In this document: positions 9,273 through 19,001 of the stretch, piece after piece
How the letters are laid out: every line of letters starts with the position of its first letter
How positions within the stretch are numbered: position 1 is the first letter of the stretch
Source of the DNA: Parvibaculaceae bacterium
GTDB taxonomy: Bacteria; Pseudomonadota; Alphaproteobacteria; Parvibaculales; Parvibaculaceae
Assembly: GCA_029209985.1 (NCBI GenBank)
Contig: JARGNZ010000001.1
Span: 167,827-231,826, forward strand
Direction of reading: 5' to 3'
Length of the DNA stretch: 64,000 nt
Program-made: the position numbers and the translations under genes
The notes under the pieces: model-generated
Told to the model about the DNA's origin: nothing
Databases searched by the model: none
Seen by the model: the letters and a program-made list of their open reading frames with translations, nothing else

Positions 9273-9989
9273 TTAGTTGTTCTTGGCTTGCAATCGGGTG
9301 GCGATCATTTCTAACGCAGTAAGATGCACGTCCTTTTTTGCGGGGTCATAGGTGGTGAAGTTTACGCCTCTAATGAGGGTGCGCACGTGGTCGCCTGTTT
9401 CGGGATGTGTGTCGACATCAATGATGTTTAAGCAGCAGGTGTTCTGGTCCATGCTTTGAAAGCCTTTGAGGCCTGCACCAGCGGCCCACCCTAAAATAAC
9501 TTTGTTGACGCCGCCATGGGCCACCAACGCGAGGTCATTCCATGTTCTGTCTGCCAGCAGTTGGTTCAGTCCGCTGAGGACACGGGTTTCAAATTCTTCA
9601 AAGCCCTCACCGTCGCTGTAGCGTGCGCCGGGTTCATGGGCGCGGGCAAACGCATAGGCCACATCAATGAGGGGTTGGTTCATTGCTTCGCGTTTGGGGT
9701 TAGCTTGAATTTCCTCAAAGGCGGGCATGGTTTCAATCTCGAGTGTGTGATGGGTAAGGACGCCAGCGGCAGTTTGCACGGTGCGGGGCAGGCCGGATAC
9801 GACCGCCTTATCGAAGGAGAGTTCTTTAACAAAGTCACCCATCTGGCGGGCTTGTTCTTGTCCCCATTCGGTTAGGGGGACTGCGCGGCTGTCGGCCACT
9901 CGGTTGCCTTGGTCATCGACGTAAGACACATCACCGTGGCGGAAGAGGTGGATGCGACGGCGGTGGCTGCCATCAAAAGCTGTGCGCAT
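9273..9989 (-). CDS. histidine phosphatase family protein
   Basis: A 238-residue member of the phosphoglycerate mutase/histidine phosphatase superfamily. The catalytic RHG motif is in IHLFRHGDVSY (about residues 13-23), with TEWGQEQARQMGDF, the ALVAHGGVNKVILG histidine block and the SGLPRTVQTA arginine region. No cofactor-dependent mutase signature is seen, so a phosphatase of unknown substrate is likeliest. It converges with the PQQ dehydrogenase with only 12 bases between stops. Confidence 0.87.
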   Translation of the reverse strand: MRTAFDGSHRRRIHLFRHGDVSYVDDQGNRVADSRAVPLTEWGQEQARQMGDFVKELSFDKAVVSGLPRTVQTAAGVLTHHTLEIETMPAFEEIQANPKREAMNQPLIDVAYAFARAHEPGARYSDGEGFEEFETRVLSGLNQLLADRTWNDLALVAHGGVNKVILGWAAGAGLKGFQSMDQNTCCLNIIDVDTHPETGDHVRTLIRGVNFTTYDPAKKDVHLTALEMIATRLQAKNN

Positions 9990-10090
9990 GGGATCCTCGT
10001 TGACTTGTTTTTATAATTCTAAGGCCCCTTTGTATCCTTTGTGTGATGGATACGGCAAGGGGAGAGGCGTTGGACCCATTTTATCAAACA

Positions 10091-10118
10091 AAAAGCCCGA
10101 CCATGAGGCCGGGCTTTT
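10091..10118 (-). terminator. rho-independent terminator after purB
   Basis: AAAAGCCCG and CGGGCTTTT arms with an inner GG/CC pairing, followed leftward by TTTTTGTTTG. It lies 28 bases beyond the purB stop. Confidence 0.85.
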
Positions 10119-10145
10119 CAAAACTTTGGAATGTGATCGGCTGAC

Positions 10146-11447
10146 TTAGCCAAAGACGCGTTGGAAAATCGTATCAACGTGTTTGGTGTGGTAGCTCAAG
10201 TCGAACAGATTATCGAGTTCGTCATCGGACAACTTAGAGGAAACGTCTTTGTCTGCTTTGAGCAAATCAAGGAAATTGCCTTCGCCGCGCCAAACAGGCA
10301 TCGCGTTGCGCTGTACGAATGAATAGGAGTCTTCGCGTGACACGCCGCGTTGGGTGAGGGCCAATAGAACCCGTTGTGAGAACACGAGGCCGCCCAAGCG
10401 GTCCATGTTGCGCTGCATGTTTTCTGGGTACACCAAAAGGTTGTCCATCACGTTGGTCAAGCGCACAAGGGCGAAGTCCAAAGTCACCGTTGCATCAGGG
10501 CCGATCATGCGTTCCACAGAAGAGTGGGAGATGTCCCGCTCGTGCCATAGGGCTACGTTTTCCATTGCTGGTACAGCGGCAGAGCGCACGATCCGTGCGA
10601 GACCTGTGAGGTTCTCGGTCAGGATTGGGTTGCGTTTGTGTGGCATTGCGGAAGAGCCTTTTTGACCTTTGGAGAAAAACTCCTCGGCTTCCAAAACTTC
10701 TGTGCGTTGCAAGTGGCGGATCTCGGTGGAGAGGCGCTCGATGGACGAGGCGACCACCCCCATAGTGGCAAAGAATTGTGCGTGGCGGTCGCGCGGGATT
10801 ACTTGGGTTGAAACGGGTTCAACTTCCAAGCCCAAAGCTTTGGCAACGTGCTCTTCAACCCGTGGGTCGATGTTTGCGAAAGTGCCAACGGCGCCAGAAA
10901 TGGCACAGGTTGCGATCTCTTTGCGCGCAGCAATCATGCGCTCTTTGTTGCGTTCAAACTCTACGTAGGCTTGCGCCAATTTTACGCCGAAGGTTGTCGG
11001 TTCAGCGTGAATGCCGTGTGAGCGCCCAATGCAGACAGTGTCTTTATGCTCAAGCGCGCGTTTTTTGAGAGCGGCGAGCAATTTGTCCAAGTCTTCGATG
11101 ATGAGGTCGGCGGCACGGGCCAATTGAACGCTCAAGCATGTGTCGAGCACGTCAGACGAGGTCATGCCTTGGTGGACGAAGCGGCTGTCTTCGCCGATAA
11201 ATTCTGACAGGTGGGTCAGAAAGGCGATGACGTCATGTTTGACTTCGCGTTCAATTTCGTCGATCCGGTCTACATCAAAAACGGCGGCATTGCCCCGTTC
11301 CCAAATGTTTTCTGCGGCTTCCTTGGGAATGACACCCAATTCGGCCAAGGCCGTGCAGGCATGGGCTTCAATTTCAAACCAAATACGGAATTTCGTGGCT
11401 GGCTCCCAAATGGAAGTCATTTCTGAACGGGAATAACGCGGGATCAT
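10146..11447 (-). CDS. purB: adenylosuccinate lyase
   Basis: This 433-residue enzyme splits SAICAR and adenylosuccinate, releasing fumarate, at two steps of purine synthesis. It opens MIPRYSRSEMTSIWEP, carries the first catalytic histidine region GRSHGIHAEPTTFG and the superfamily signature GSSAMPHKRNPI (mobile loop serine) near residue 265. Length and sequence match the bacterial short form. It is monocistronic, with its own terminator, and is separated from the other pur genes by about 4.5 kb. Confidence 0.98.
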   Translation of the reverse strand: MIPRYSRSEMTSIWEPATKFRIWFEIEAHACTALAELGVIPKEAAENIWERGNAAVFDVDRIDEIEREVKHDVIAFLTHLSEFIGEDSRFVHQGMTSSDVLDTCLSVQLARAADLIIEDLDKLLAALKKRALEHKDTVCIGRSHGIHAEPTTFGVKLAQAYVEFERNKERMIAARKEIATCAISGAVGTFANIDPRVEEHVAKALGLEVEPVSTQVIPRDRHAQFFATMGVVASSIERLSTEIRHLQRTEVLEAEEFFSKGQKGSSAMPHKRNPILTENLTGLARIVRSAAVPAMENVALWHERDISHSSVERMIGPDATVTLDFALVRLTNVMDNLLVYPENMQRNMDRLGGLVFSQRVLLALTQRGVSREDSYSFVQRNAMPVWRGEGNFLDLLKADKDVSSKLSDDELDNLFDLSYHTKHVDTIFQRVFG

Positions 11448-11566
11448 GGACGTCTCGATCTGCTATGTGTGGGAATAGGCAGGGTGTAGCAGAAGCCGTC
11501 CGGATGCTCAATAGGCCAGTTCGGCTTTAGACGAGGCGTTCTAAGTGACGGGGCGTGTTTTGGGCG

Positions 11567-12493
11567 CTATCCGACGTTGAGGGTGGCTGCGGTGCCATCA
11601 TGAGCGGCTTTTTCCTCGATGAGGTCTAAGAGGTGCTTTTCGGGTTCGCGTAGGTTTCGATTGGCAGACCAAATGGCGGCATATCTTTGACTGGGGTTTT
11701 CATTGATGTCGCTACAGGGCAGTTTTACCAACTTTCCTGCATCCAGTAGGGGGCCGGCAATGGTGCGCTCTACATAGCTCCAGCCTGCGCCTGCCACCAA
11801 GCACTGGGCGAGTAAATGGGGGCTGTTGACGGACCAGAGGTCGGTTGTGTGCACTGTATAATCATAGCGGGTTGTATCTACGGGCATGTGGGAGAGAATG
11901 ATTTGACGATGATTGTCTAATTCCAACAGGGCAAAGGGGCCCATATTTGCGAGGGCATGGGTGGGTGCAGCCACCAAAATTTGGTCGCGCATGGCAATCT
12001 GGCGGCCATCTATGCGGTGGCCGGGCATGTGGTCGCGTAGGTGCATTAAGGCAATGGCTTCGGAACCTTCGCTGAGCTGTTCGATGGCATCATTGAGAAA
12101 ACACTGAATGAGCGAGAATTGAATATGTGGGTAGGATTGGGCAAATTCCGCAAGGGCCTGTGCCAAGGCTTCTTCTGGAAAGGTTACAGCCAGCAATAAG
12201 GTTAAGTTCGCTGGTTCATCCGCCGTCATCGCTTGTGCGCGGGCGGACAGGCGCTCCACTTTGCGCGAAATCATTTCCGCATCGCGCAACACCCCTTTGC
12301 CAGCATCGGTTAAAGCTGGACGGTAGCCTGATCGATCAAACAGGGTGAGGGCGAGTTGGCTTTCAAGTTGGCTGATGGTGTAGGTCACCGCCGACACGGT
12401 TTTATTGAGTTCTTTTGCGGCTGCTGAAAAGCTCCCACATTCGGTCACAGCTTGAAATGTGCGTAATTGATCGAACAGATTGGGATGCATCAT
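11567..12493 (-). CDS. LysR family transcriptional regulator
   Basis: A 308-residue regulator. The N-terminal winged helix is clear (FDQLRTFQAVTECGSFSAAA, then VSAVTYTISQLESQL and LFDRSGYRPALTDAG), followed by a substrate-binding domain. I place the start at the ATG at 12493, behind AAGGA, rather than the in-frame TTG at 12499. A small palindrome TTCAA-ATTCC-TTGAA overlaps the translation start region (12495-12509) and may be an autoregulatory site. Divergent to the amidase gene, its probable target; the coinducer is unknown. Confidence 0.9.
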   Translation of the reverse strand: MMHPNLFDQLRTFQAVTECGSFSAAAKELNKTVSAVTYTISQLESQLALTLFDRSGYRPALTDAGKGVLRDAEMISRKVERLSARAQAMTADEPANLTLLLAVTFPEEALAQALAEFAQSYPHIQFSLIQCFLNDAIEQLSEGSEAIALMHLRDHMPGHRIDGRQIAMRDQILVAAPTHALANMGPFALLELDNHRQIILSHMPVDTTRYDYTVHTTDLWSVNSPHLLAQCLVAGAGWSYVERTIAGPLLDAGKLVKLPCSDINENPSQRYAAIWSANRNLREPEKHLLDLIEEKAAHDGTAATLNVG

Positions 12494-12599
12494 GTTCAAA
12501 TTCCTTGAATAAGATGTTCGTATTTATCTCATTTCTTTGTAATTGTAGCTCGGGCATTCTTTCATTGAAAGCTTAGAATAATTAATCGGAGGAAATGGC

Positions 12600-14117
12600 A
12601 TGAAACGTTGCGCAATGGATCGGCGACAGTTTTTGAAGGGATCAGTCGCTGGGGCGGCACTCGTGGCGGGCAGTTCAACATTGGGGAGTCTGTCTGCTTT
12701 TGCAGCAAGTGATCCCTATGTGAAGCTCGATGCGACGGCACAAGCTGCTTTGGTACGTTCGGGGGAGGTGAGTTCTAAAACACTTGTCAGCGCTGCAATT
12801 CGCCGGGTTGAGGCGTTGAATGATAAAGTGAATGCCGTTGTGACCCCTGCTTTTGAGCGGGCGCTCAGCGCCTCTGAAGCTGTTGAAACGACAGGTCCTT
12901 TTGCTGGGGTGCCGACGCTGCTTAAAGACCTCAATGATTGGAAAGGTGTTCGCACTGCTTACGGGTCTAAGATGATGATGGGCAATGTGTCGACATCACA
13001 AACACCTTATACGGATGCTCTGGAGAATGCCGGACTGATTGTTTTGGGCAAATCCAATACGCCTGAGTTTGGCCTGTTGGGCACAACGGAACCCTTGTCG
13101 GTGGGTGCGTGCCATAACCCGTGGAACTTGGACTATTCAACAGGTGGTTCTTCCGGTGGGTCGGCTGCGGCGGTGGCGGCGGGCATGGTGCCCATGGCGC
13201 AGGCTAGTGATGGGGGCGGCTCTATCCGCATTCCCGCTTCATGTTGCGGGGTCTTTGGATTGAAACCTACGCGTGGTCGTATGGTGATGCAAAGCCATAA
13301 CCCGATGCGTGGTGATATTTCTGTTAAAAATGTTGTGAGCCGGTCCGTGCGTGACAGTGCCTTGGGCCTTTCTATTGGGGAACGGACAGACAATGACGCG
13401 CTTTATGCGCCGATTGGCATGGTTGAAGGAGCATCAAAGAAACGGCTGAAAGTCGCTTTCAGCACCATGAATTATATGGGCGTTGAAGCTGCTGCTGATG
13501 TGAAGGCGGCACAAGAAAATGTGGCTCAGATGCTTGAGGCTGCCGGGCATGAAATCATTCCGGTTAAAGAACCGGTTGATGGGCATGAGTTTATTGAGCA
13601 CTTCATGGCGGCTTGGGCATCGGGGCCAGACGCTTTGGTGCGTGATGGGGAAGCCGCGACAGGCATGCCCATTGAAGAGAGCCAAATTCTTGAACCGTGG
13701 ACGGTTGGTCTGGCAAAATGGTATCGGGCGAAACCAAAGGATACGTTGGATAAGGCGCTGGTGTACTTCAAACAGGTTGAAGCGCAAGTGGATGCTTTTC
13801 TTTCCAACTATGATGTGTGGTTGAGCCCTGTCTTGCGGACCACTCCGCCAAAATTAGGGGAGCAAGCGCCGACGGTTCCCTTTGATACGCTTTATGCCCG
13901 CACGATTGATTACGTGTCTTACACGCCGCTGCATAATGTGGCGGGGACGCCTGCAATGTCTGTCCCGTTAAGCTGGAGTGCGACGGGTTTGCCGATTGGC
14001 AGTCAATTTTCGGCTCGTAAGGGGGGCGAAAAAATGTTGCTGGAATTGGCTTATGAGTTGGAGCAACTTCGTCCGTGGGCAGATAAATGGGCGCCTCATT
14101 CTGCAGCTTTCCTCTAA
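12600..14117 (+). CDS. Tat-exported amidase (amidase signature family)
   Basis: A 505-residue amidase. The N-terminus has a twin-arginine signal, DRRQFLKGS then a hydrophobic stretch ending AFAASDPY, so the enzyme is probably periplasmic. The family marks are [10 protein letters not shown] (catalytic Lys), [16 protein letters not shown] (cis-Ser) and [19 protein letters not shown] (nucleophile Ser). Substrate is unknown; relatives hydrolyse varied amides. The start at 12600 follows GGAGG. It is divergent from a LysR gene that probably controls it, and is followed by a strong terminator. Confidence 0.92.
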   Translation: MKRCAMDRRQFLKGSVAGAALVAGSSTLGSLSAFAASDPYVKLDATAQAALVRSGEVSSKTLVSAAIRRVEALNDKVNAVVTPAFERALSASEAVETTGPFAGVPTLLKDLNDWKGVRTAYGSKMMMGNVSTSQTPYTDALENAGLIVLGKSNTPEFGLLGTTEPLSVGACHNPWNLDYSTGGSSGGSAAAVAAGMVPMAQASDGGGSIRIPASCCGVFGLKPTRGRMVMQSHNPMRGDISVKNVVSRSVRDSALGLSIGERTDNDALYAPIGMVEGASKKRLKVAFSTMNYMGVEAAADVKAAQENVAQMLEAAGHEIIPVKEPVDGHEFIEHFMAAWASGPDALVRDGEAATGMPIEESQILEPWTVGLAKWYRAKPKDTLDKALVYFKQVEAQVDAFLSNYDVWLSPVLRTTPPKLGEQAPTVPFDTLYARTIDYVSYTPLHNVAGTPAMSVPLSWSATGLPIGSQFSARKGGEKMLLELAYELEQLRPWADKWAPHSAAFL

Positions 14118-14150
14118 GCCTTATTGAGCACTGCTGACGTTGACCTTTTC

Positions 14151-14181
14151 AACACCCTCTCTGTTTGCGCGAGAGGGTGTT
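14151..14181 (+). terminator. terminator between amidase and radC
   Basis: Perfect 11-base arms AACACCCTCTC and GAGAGGGTGTT with a nine-base loop lie between the convergent amidase and radC genes. The T content after the stem is moderate. Confidence 0.75.
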
Positions 14182-14182
14182 G

Positions 14183-14932
14183 TTATATCAAGCCGAGAGA
14201 TTTGAAGCTGGCGTGGTTGCCCTTACCGATGATGAGATGATCGTGAAGCCGGATTTTGAGGGGGCGGGCTGTTTCTGCAATTAATTTGGTCATCTCTATA
14301 TCCGCGCTCGATGGGGTTGGATCGCCACTTGGGTGATTGTGCACCAAAATGATCGCGGTGGCGGCGAGTTCTAAGGCGCGTTTGACGACTTCGCGGGGGT
14401 ATACAGGGGTGTGATCGATGGTGCCGGTCTGTTGCACTTCGTCTGCGATTAAACGATTTTTATTGTCGAGAAACAGAATGCGAAATTGCTCGGTGGTGTT
14501 GTAGGCCATGGCGGCTTTGCAGTAATTGAGCAGAGCGGACCATGAACTGATGACGGGCTTGTCCATGATCGCGGCTTGGGAGAGGGCAAGGGAGGCTGCT
14601 TGCACGATCTTAAATTCCACAGCAATGGCTTGCGACACGCCGGGGACTTCCATTAGCCGTGCGGGGGCGGCTCCAAGGGCGGCACCCGCACTACCAAATT
14701 TTTCAATCAGGTCTTTGGCCAAGGGTTTGATGTCGCGGCGTGGGACAGCTCGAAAAAGAATAAGTTCTAACAGTTCATAATCAGCGAGTGCTTCAGGGCC
14801 TGCTCGCATGAACCGATCACGCAGGCGCTGGCGGTGGCCTGCGTGATGAGGTGCTTTCGGTTTTGTTTTTGGCGTTTCCTCTGGCTCGGGATCAGAAGAC
14901 GCAGATGCAGCGGTGTCAGCGCTCTCAGCCAT
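14183..14932 (-). CDS. radC: RadC family JAB-domain protein
   Basis: A 249-residue protein of the RadC family. The helix-hairpin-helix part ([10 protein letters not shown], then [12 protein letters not shown]) is followed by an MPN+/JAMM metalloprotease-like domain with the zinc motif [14 protein letters not shown] near residue 205. Despite the name, a direct DNA repair role is not established. The N-terminal 30 residues are acidic and low complexity. It overlaps the end of map by eight bases, so the two genes are coupled. Confidence 0.92.
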   Translation of the reverse strand: MAESADTAASASSDPEPEETPKTKPKAPHHAGHRQRLRDRFMRAGPEALADYELLELILFRAVPRRDIKPLAKDLIEKFGSAGAALGAAPARLMEVPGVSQAIAVEFKIVQAASLALSQAAIMDKPVISSWSALLNYCKAAMAYNTTEQFRILFLDNKNRLIADEVQQTGTIDHTPVYPREVVKRALELAATAIILVHNHPSGDPTPSSADIEMTKLIAETARPLKIRLHDHLIIGKGNHASFKSLGLI

Positions 14933-15746
14933 AAGGCGGTTTGTCTAACCCGGCAGGGGACTTGGTGAAAATTTCATAGCCATCATCTGTCACGCCGATG
15001 GTGTGTTCAAATTGTGCAGATAGGGAGCGGTCACGTGTTACCGCCGTCCAGCCATCAGAGAGGATCTTCACATCATACCGACCTAGGTTGATCATCGGTT
15101 CGATGGTGAAGAACATGCCTTGTTCCAGAACCGCCCCTTGCCCCTTGGTGCCATAGTGGAGAACATTGGGATTGTCGTGGAAGACTTGGCCAATGCCGTG
15201 GCCACAAAAGTCACGGACAACCGAGCAGCGTTCGCTTTCCGCGTAGGTTTGAATGGCGGCCCCAATGTCGCCCAGCGTTGCGCCGGGTTTTACGGCTTGG
15301 ATGCCGCGCATGGTGGCTTCATAGGTGATGTCGATGAGGCGGGATGATTTCCGCTTCAAATTACCTACAGCGTACATGCGATTGGTGTCACCATGCCAGC
15401 CGTTCTTAATATAGGTAATGTCGACGTTGACCATGTCACCGTCCCGCAGCACTTTGTCTGAGGGAATGCCGTGGCAGACAACGTGATTGATGGATGTGCA
15501 GCACGAGTGGCGGAAACCACGGTAGCCAAGCGTGGCTGGAACGACCCCGTTATCCATGGCAAATTCAAACACTAGGTCATCAATCCGTGCGGTGGTGATG
15601 CCCGGTTTGATTTCTCCTGCCAGCATATCGAGCCCTTGGGCTGCAATGAGGCCAGCCGCACGCATGCCCTCAAAAGCTGCCGGTCCATGGCGGGGGATTT
15701 TGCCCGCTTGGCGGAAAGAGAATTCATGCTCTGCAAGGTCATTCAT
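14925..15746 (-). CDS. map: type I methionine aminopeptidase
   Basis: A 273-residue enzyme that removes N-terminal methionine from new proteins. Metal ligands are visible in the family patterns [10 protein letters not shown] (two Asp), [13 protein letters not shown] (His), [10 protein letters not shown] (Glu) and [16 protein letters not shown] (Glu). The ATG at 15746 is preferred; a TTG at 15764 would add six residues and its site is no better. It lies between sfsA (20 bases upstream) and radC (overlapping), all leftward and probably one operon. Confidence 0.95.
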   Translation of the reverse strand: MNDLAEHEFSFRQAGKIPRHGPAAFEGMRAAGLIAAQGLDMLAGEIKPGITTARIDDLVFEFAMDNGVVPATLGYRGFRHSCCTSINHVVCHGIPSDKVLRDGDMVNVDITYIKNGWHGDTNRMYAVGNLKRKSSRLIDITYEATMRGIQAVKPGATLGDIGAAIQTYAESERCSVVRDFCGHGIGQVFHDNPNVLHYGTKGQGAVLEQGMFFTIEPMINLGRYDVKILSDGWTAVTRDRSLSAQFEHTIGVTDDGYEIFTKSPAGLDKPPYG

Positions 15747-15766
15747 CAAGTCGTTGGCTTTCAAAG

Positions 15767-16471
15767 TTAAAGTCGGATCGGAATTGGATGATCCAATACT
15801 ATTTCTGTTGGGTCTATTCTACAGCAATAACAGATTGCCTCAACGCCAGATGCAATCGCATTACGTAGTGCCGTCCCATAGGCTGGATCAATGTCCTCTG
15901 CCGGAGTGAAATGATCCGTTTTGGTGCGGCTGACCAAGAAAAACACAACTGCCCGGTCCCCGTCTACTGCCCGTCGCGCGAGTTCTTCCATATGTTTCGT
16001 CCCTCGGGCAGTAGTCGAATCGGGAAACTCTGCTTTTCCCGGTTCTCGCGAGAGGGTGACGCTCTTAATTTCGACGTAGCAGGGGGGCTTTTTTTCGTCT
16101 TCGAGCAGTAAATCGATGCGACTGCCGGTGCCATATTTCACTTCTGGGCGGCAGCTTTCATAACCCGCCAATTCTGGAATAGCGTTTGCGCGGATGGCGT
16201 CATGCACAATATGGTTGGGGCGGGCGGTGTTGATGCAGGCCATGGCGTTATTGGGCAGCTCAACCAGCTCCCATGAATAGCGCAATTTCCGCTTTGGGTT
16301 TTGGCTGTCTGAAATCCAAACGCGCGCGCCTTCCTCCTTCAATCCCATCATGGAGCCTGGATTGGCACAATGCACGGTCATTAGCTCGCCTGTTTCTAGC
16401 TCCACATCTGCGAGGAAGCGTTTGTAGCGTTTGAGTAATGTGGCAGGTTGTAGTGGCGGGTCGAATTTCAT
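15767..16471 (-). CDS. sfsA: DNA/RNA nuclease SfsA (sugar fermentation stimulation protein)
   Basis: A 234-residue SfsA protein. The start MKFDPPLQPATLLKRYKRFL, then HCANPGSMMGL, TARPNHIVHDAI, and YVEIKSVTLSREPGKAEFPD with a nuclease-like lysine/glutamate centre match the family closely. A longer open frame to 16678 exists but overlaps the divergent promoter and lacks family similarity, so I use the ATG at 16471. Nucleic acid binding and nuclease activity are reported for the family; its cellular role is unclear. First gene of the sfsA-map-radC run. Confidence 0.95.
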   Translation of the reverse strand: MKFDPPLQPATLLKRYKRFLADVELETGELMTVHCANPGSMMGLKEEGARVWISDSQNPKRKLRYSWELVELPNNAMACINTARPNHIVHDAIRANAIPELAGYESCRPEVKYGTGSRIDLLLEDEKKPPCYVEIKSVTLSREPGKAEFPDSTTARGTKHMEELARRAVDGDRAVVFFLVSRTKTDHFTPAEDIDPAYGTALRNAIASGVEAICYCCRIDPTEIVLDHPIPIRL

Positions 16472-16602
16472 AAGGACTTTCGCGGTAGGTTTCTTTAGAG
16501 AAAAGAGCAGCCAGACTAAAGCGAGGGCTTGGTCTGGGCAAGGCGGGCCTATAAAGTCGCCTGAGCAGGCTGGCCTGCGGCGACACGAAAGGTTGGTAGG
16601 TG

Positions 16603-17364
16603 ATGACGGATAAAATAGTAACGGCATGTGTGGTGACGATTGGGGATGAAATCCTGTCGGGACGCACGAAGGATGCAAACCTTTCTTATATTGCCCGCCA
16701 CTTGAATGAAATTGGTGTGCAAGTGCGCGAGGCGCGGGTTATTTGCGATGTGGAAGAGGTGATCGTTGCGACGATCAACGAGGTGCGGGCGACATATGAT
16801 TATGTTTTCACCACCGGAGGCATTGGGCCGACGCATGACGACATCACCGCTGATTCTGTTGCGAAGGCTTTTGGGGTTGAGATTGGACCTCACCCGGAGG
16901 CCGTTGCTGTGCTTGAAAAGCATTACGAAGTGACAGGCCAAGAATTTACAACGGCACGGCAACGCATGGCGCGTATTCCTCATGGGGGCATTCTGATCGA
17001 TAACCCGATCAGCCGGGCACCGGGCTTCCAAATGGAGAATGTGTTTGTCATGGCCGGGGTGCCAAAAATTATGCAGGTGATGTTGGACAGTTTGACCGAC
17101 CGTTTGGACGGCGGGGCTAAAATGTTGTCGCGCACGTTGACCGCGTCCATTGGGGAGGGGGCAATTGCCAAACCTTTGGCGGCGTTGCAGGAGGCGTTTG
17201 AAACCGTTTCGCTGGGGTCATATCCCTATTTCAAAGACAAAGCTTACGGCACCTCCATCGTCATGCGCTCTATCGATTCGGCGCGGCTTGATGAGGCTGC
17301 TCAGGCCGTTCGGGCGCTTATGGTGGAGCTTGGGGCCGACCCAGTGGAGGGGGAGCTGCGTTAA
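16603..17364 (+). CDS. CinA/MoaB-like molybdopterin-binding domain protein
   Basis: A 253-residue protein with the MoCF-like fold shared by MoaB, MogA and the N-terminal half of CinA. The pattern VVTIGDEILSGRTKDANLSYIA followed by VFTTGGIGPTHDDIT (16-residue glycine/aspartate loop) is diagnostic. It lacks the C-terminal nicotinamide mononucleotide deamidase domain of full CinA, so it is the short form common in alphaproteobacteria. A GTG at 16600 directly precedes the ATG at 16603 and could serve instead. Divergent from sfsA. Confidence 0.9.
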   Translation: MTDKIVTACVVTIGDEILSGRTKDANLSYIARHLNEIGVQVREARVICDVEEVIVATINEVRATYDYVFTTGGIGPTHDDITADSVAKAFGVEIGPHPEAVAVLEKHYEVTGQEFTTARQRMARIPHGGILIDNPISRAPGFQMENVFVMAGVPKIMQVMLDSLTDRLDGGAKMLSRTLTASIGEGAIAKPLAALQEAFETVSLGSYPYFKDKAYGTSIVMRSIDSARLDEAAQAVRALMVELGADPVEGELR

Positions 17365-17504
17365 CCTTTTTGCGCACAAAAGCCCAGTTTTCTGCGAGGT
17401 TTGACCTCAATATGTCACCGATTTGCAACAATGATGGTAACATTACGAAAGATTCACCTGTATCGGGTTTGAAAATGCGTAGAATAATTTTCATAACTGA
17501 TTAA

Positions 17505-17668
17505 GGTGCTTGGCAGTGGCTTGACGCATCCGGGTTTGTTCTTGAGGAGAGAACTGCACGGGGGGACGCAGAAACTGCAACGCGCAAGCCGGAATAATAT
17601 GGTCCAGTGGGAGAGCCCACACTGTTAGGGCCGCGTATGGGTAGGGAACCCGGAGGGAGAACCAGACT
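17505..17668 (+). promoter_or_regulatory. long leader with potential RNA structure, upstream of small secreted protein
   Basis: A promoter-like pair TTGAAA (17469) and CATAAC (17492), 17 bases apart, predicts a start near 17505. The leader can fold: CCGGGTT (17530-17536) pairs with AACCCGG (17647-17653), enclosing hairpins GCAG/CTGC (17568-17578) and CAGTG/CACTG within GGTCC/GGGCC (17601-17632). The closing helix runs into the GGAGGG ribosome-binding region. I do not recognise a known riboswitch. An open frame on the other strand (17491-17778) has no family support. Confidence 0.4.
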
Positions 17669-17911
17669 ATGAAAAAGATCACAGGTATTTTGGGAATGAC
17701 AGCTGGCGCAATGATGCTCATGAGCGCTCCAGCGATTGCTTTGGATAGCAGCTTTGATGCGATGTCAAAAAGCGGCAAGCACCAGTTCTACGTTTGGTGC
17801 ACAGGCGCAGCTGACTCAGTGAAAACAGCTGACGGCTCCGATGCTAAAGACGCGCAAGCCAAGCTCGCAACTGCAAGCTGCTGGCCTGTATGGCAAGGTC
17901 TTGCAGGCTAA
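17669..17911 (+). CDS. small secreted protein of unknown function
   Basis: An 80-residue protein with a clear signal peptide (KKITGILGMTAGAMMLMSA then PAIALDSS, cleavage near residue 25). The mature part is about 55 residues with two cysteines (VWCTGAADS and ATASCWPVW) that could form a disulfide in the periplasm. I know no family for it. The start has GGAGGGAGAA upstream, at the end of the potentially folded leader. A terminator follows within the repeated segment beginning five bases after its stop. Confidence 0.7.
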   Translation: MKKITGILGMTAGAMMLMSAPAIALDSSFDAMSKSGKHQFYVWCTGAADSVKTADGSDAKDAQAKLATASCWPVWQGLAG

Positions 17912-17915
17912 TCGC

Positions 17916-18127
17916 CCGCATTCTTTGCATTCGGTTTTGAAAACGGTTGTCCATCTGATGGGCAGCCGTTTTTACGTTTAGGCCCTTCAAGGCGGGGGCT
18001 AGTGATACCTGCTTGGTGGGTGTTGAGGCGCAAATTTAGGTGTTTTCACTCTTGCCATTTGGCACCGGGCAAGGCATACACGGTTGGCTTAGATACCAGC
18101 ATCCACCTTGGATGCAGCCCTGCTGGC
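17916..18127 (+). repeat. 212-bp direct repeat, left copy
   Basis: Identical to 19002-19213 except one base (17932 C, 19018 A). It begins just after the small secreted gene and ends where the right copy enters the first three bases of tRNA-Leu. It includes a terminator-like hairpin. The two copies enclose an 874-bp segment with two genes. Confidence 0.97.
17940..17973 (+). terminator. terminator inside the repeat, left copy
   Basis: AAAACGG and CCGTTTT arms with further G-U pairing inside and a T-run after. It serves the small secreted protein gene. A second copy lies at 19026-19059 and would end transcription of the two cassette genes. Confidence 0.8.
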
Positions 18128-18250
18128 TCCTTTTAGATACTCACAGCCTGAATGAATTTGTAAATTTCAGAGTGCGTGACACATAAGAGCACTCAAGGTA
18201 TACTCGCGCTCTCACTTATGATATATCGCTTAATAGGACATTGACCGCCA

Positions 18251-18592
18251 ATGAGTCCATCTACCGTCACTGAAAGCACAACATTTCTAGATTATCTTTG
18301 GTCGGTTGTGAGTGGCCACAGGCCTTTATGGAGTACTTACTGGCTCTGGTGTGTTTTACCTAAGTTTGTGTTTATGAGCGGCGATGCTCTTTTAGCTAAT
18401 CTTCACAGCCTGCAAACTTCTTATATTTCTATCGGCCTTTTATGCCTGCTTTGGTTTTTTATGATCGTGGGGGGCTTTGGTGTTTGGTGGAACCGATATG
18501 CTTCTCATTGGCTACTTAAAAACTTAGCGTGTATCAGCGTTCTTTTAATTTGGGTTGGTCTTATGGCCAAGACTGCAGAAGTATTCAGATAA
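18251..18592 (+). CDS. small membrane protein of the repeat-bounded cassette
   Basis: A 113-residue protein with about three membrane segments (near residues 27-45, 55-78 and 88-107; for example GLLCLLWFFMIVGGFGVWW). I recognise no family. Its stop overlaps the start of the next gene (TAATG), so the two are translated together. Upstream sequence is A/T-rich compared with the host genes, which fits recent arrival. Confidence 0.65.
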   Translation: MSPSTVTESTTFLDYLWSVVSGHRPLWSTYWLWCVLPKFVFMSGDALLANLHSLQTSYISIGLLCLLWFFMIVGGFGVWWNRYASHWLLKNLACISVLLIWVGLMAKTAEVFR

Positions 18593-18954
18593 TGAAATCT
18601 AACGAGATTAAGCGTCTAATCACGGCGATCCAGTGTTTCAGCGAATTAGATACGAAAATGCAGGCAAGCATGATGCTCACGTTGCTCGAAGTAGCTAACG
18701 CTGAGGCAACTGGGACGCCAATCAGTGTCAAAGACCTAGAGTCTAAGGTCAATATTCTATCAGGGCGTTCTACGCGTAACGTTTACTACTGGGAGGACGG
18801 TCACCAAGAGACACGAGGTGGTTATCAGTTTGTTGAAGTCCATATTGATCCATTGGACCGTCGTCGCCACCTGATCAGCATGACCCGTAAGGGGAGAGCG
18901 TTCGTGGAAAAAGCGGTCTCTATCTTTAACTCGGGCGATAGAAAACATGATTAA
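18592..18954 (+). CDS. MarR-like winged-helix protein of the cassette
   Basis: A 120-residue protein with the MarR pattern: an N-terminal helix (IQCFSELDTKMQASMMLTLL), a helix pair around ISVKDLESKVNILSGRSTRN, then a wing and hydrophobic end (DPLDRRRHLISMTRKGRAFV), which matches D-x-R-D/R-R-x-x-x-x-L-T-x-x-G. Such proteins bind DNA as dimers. It is coupled to the membrane protein, and the pair might form a sensor and regulator unit; that is inference. Confidence in DNA binding is moderate. Confidence 0.65.
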   Translation: MKSNEIKRLITAIQCFSELDTKMQASMMLTLLEVANAEATGTPISVKDLESKVNILSGRSTRNVYYWEDGHQETRGGYQFVEVHIDPLDRRRHLISMTRKGRAFVEKAVSIFNSGDRKHD

Positions 18955-19001
18955 AAGCCTGATGTTAAATGGTAGGTAGATGTGTCGAGTTTGGTTTGTT
19001 T

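Noticed and set aside
17491-17778. 95-codon frame antisense to the leader of the small secreted gene
   Set aside because: Overlaps a predicted RNA structure and a signal-peptide gene; sequence looks random.
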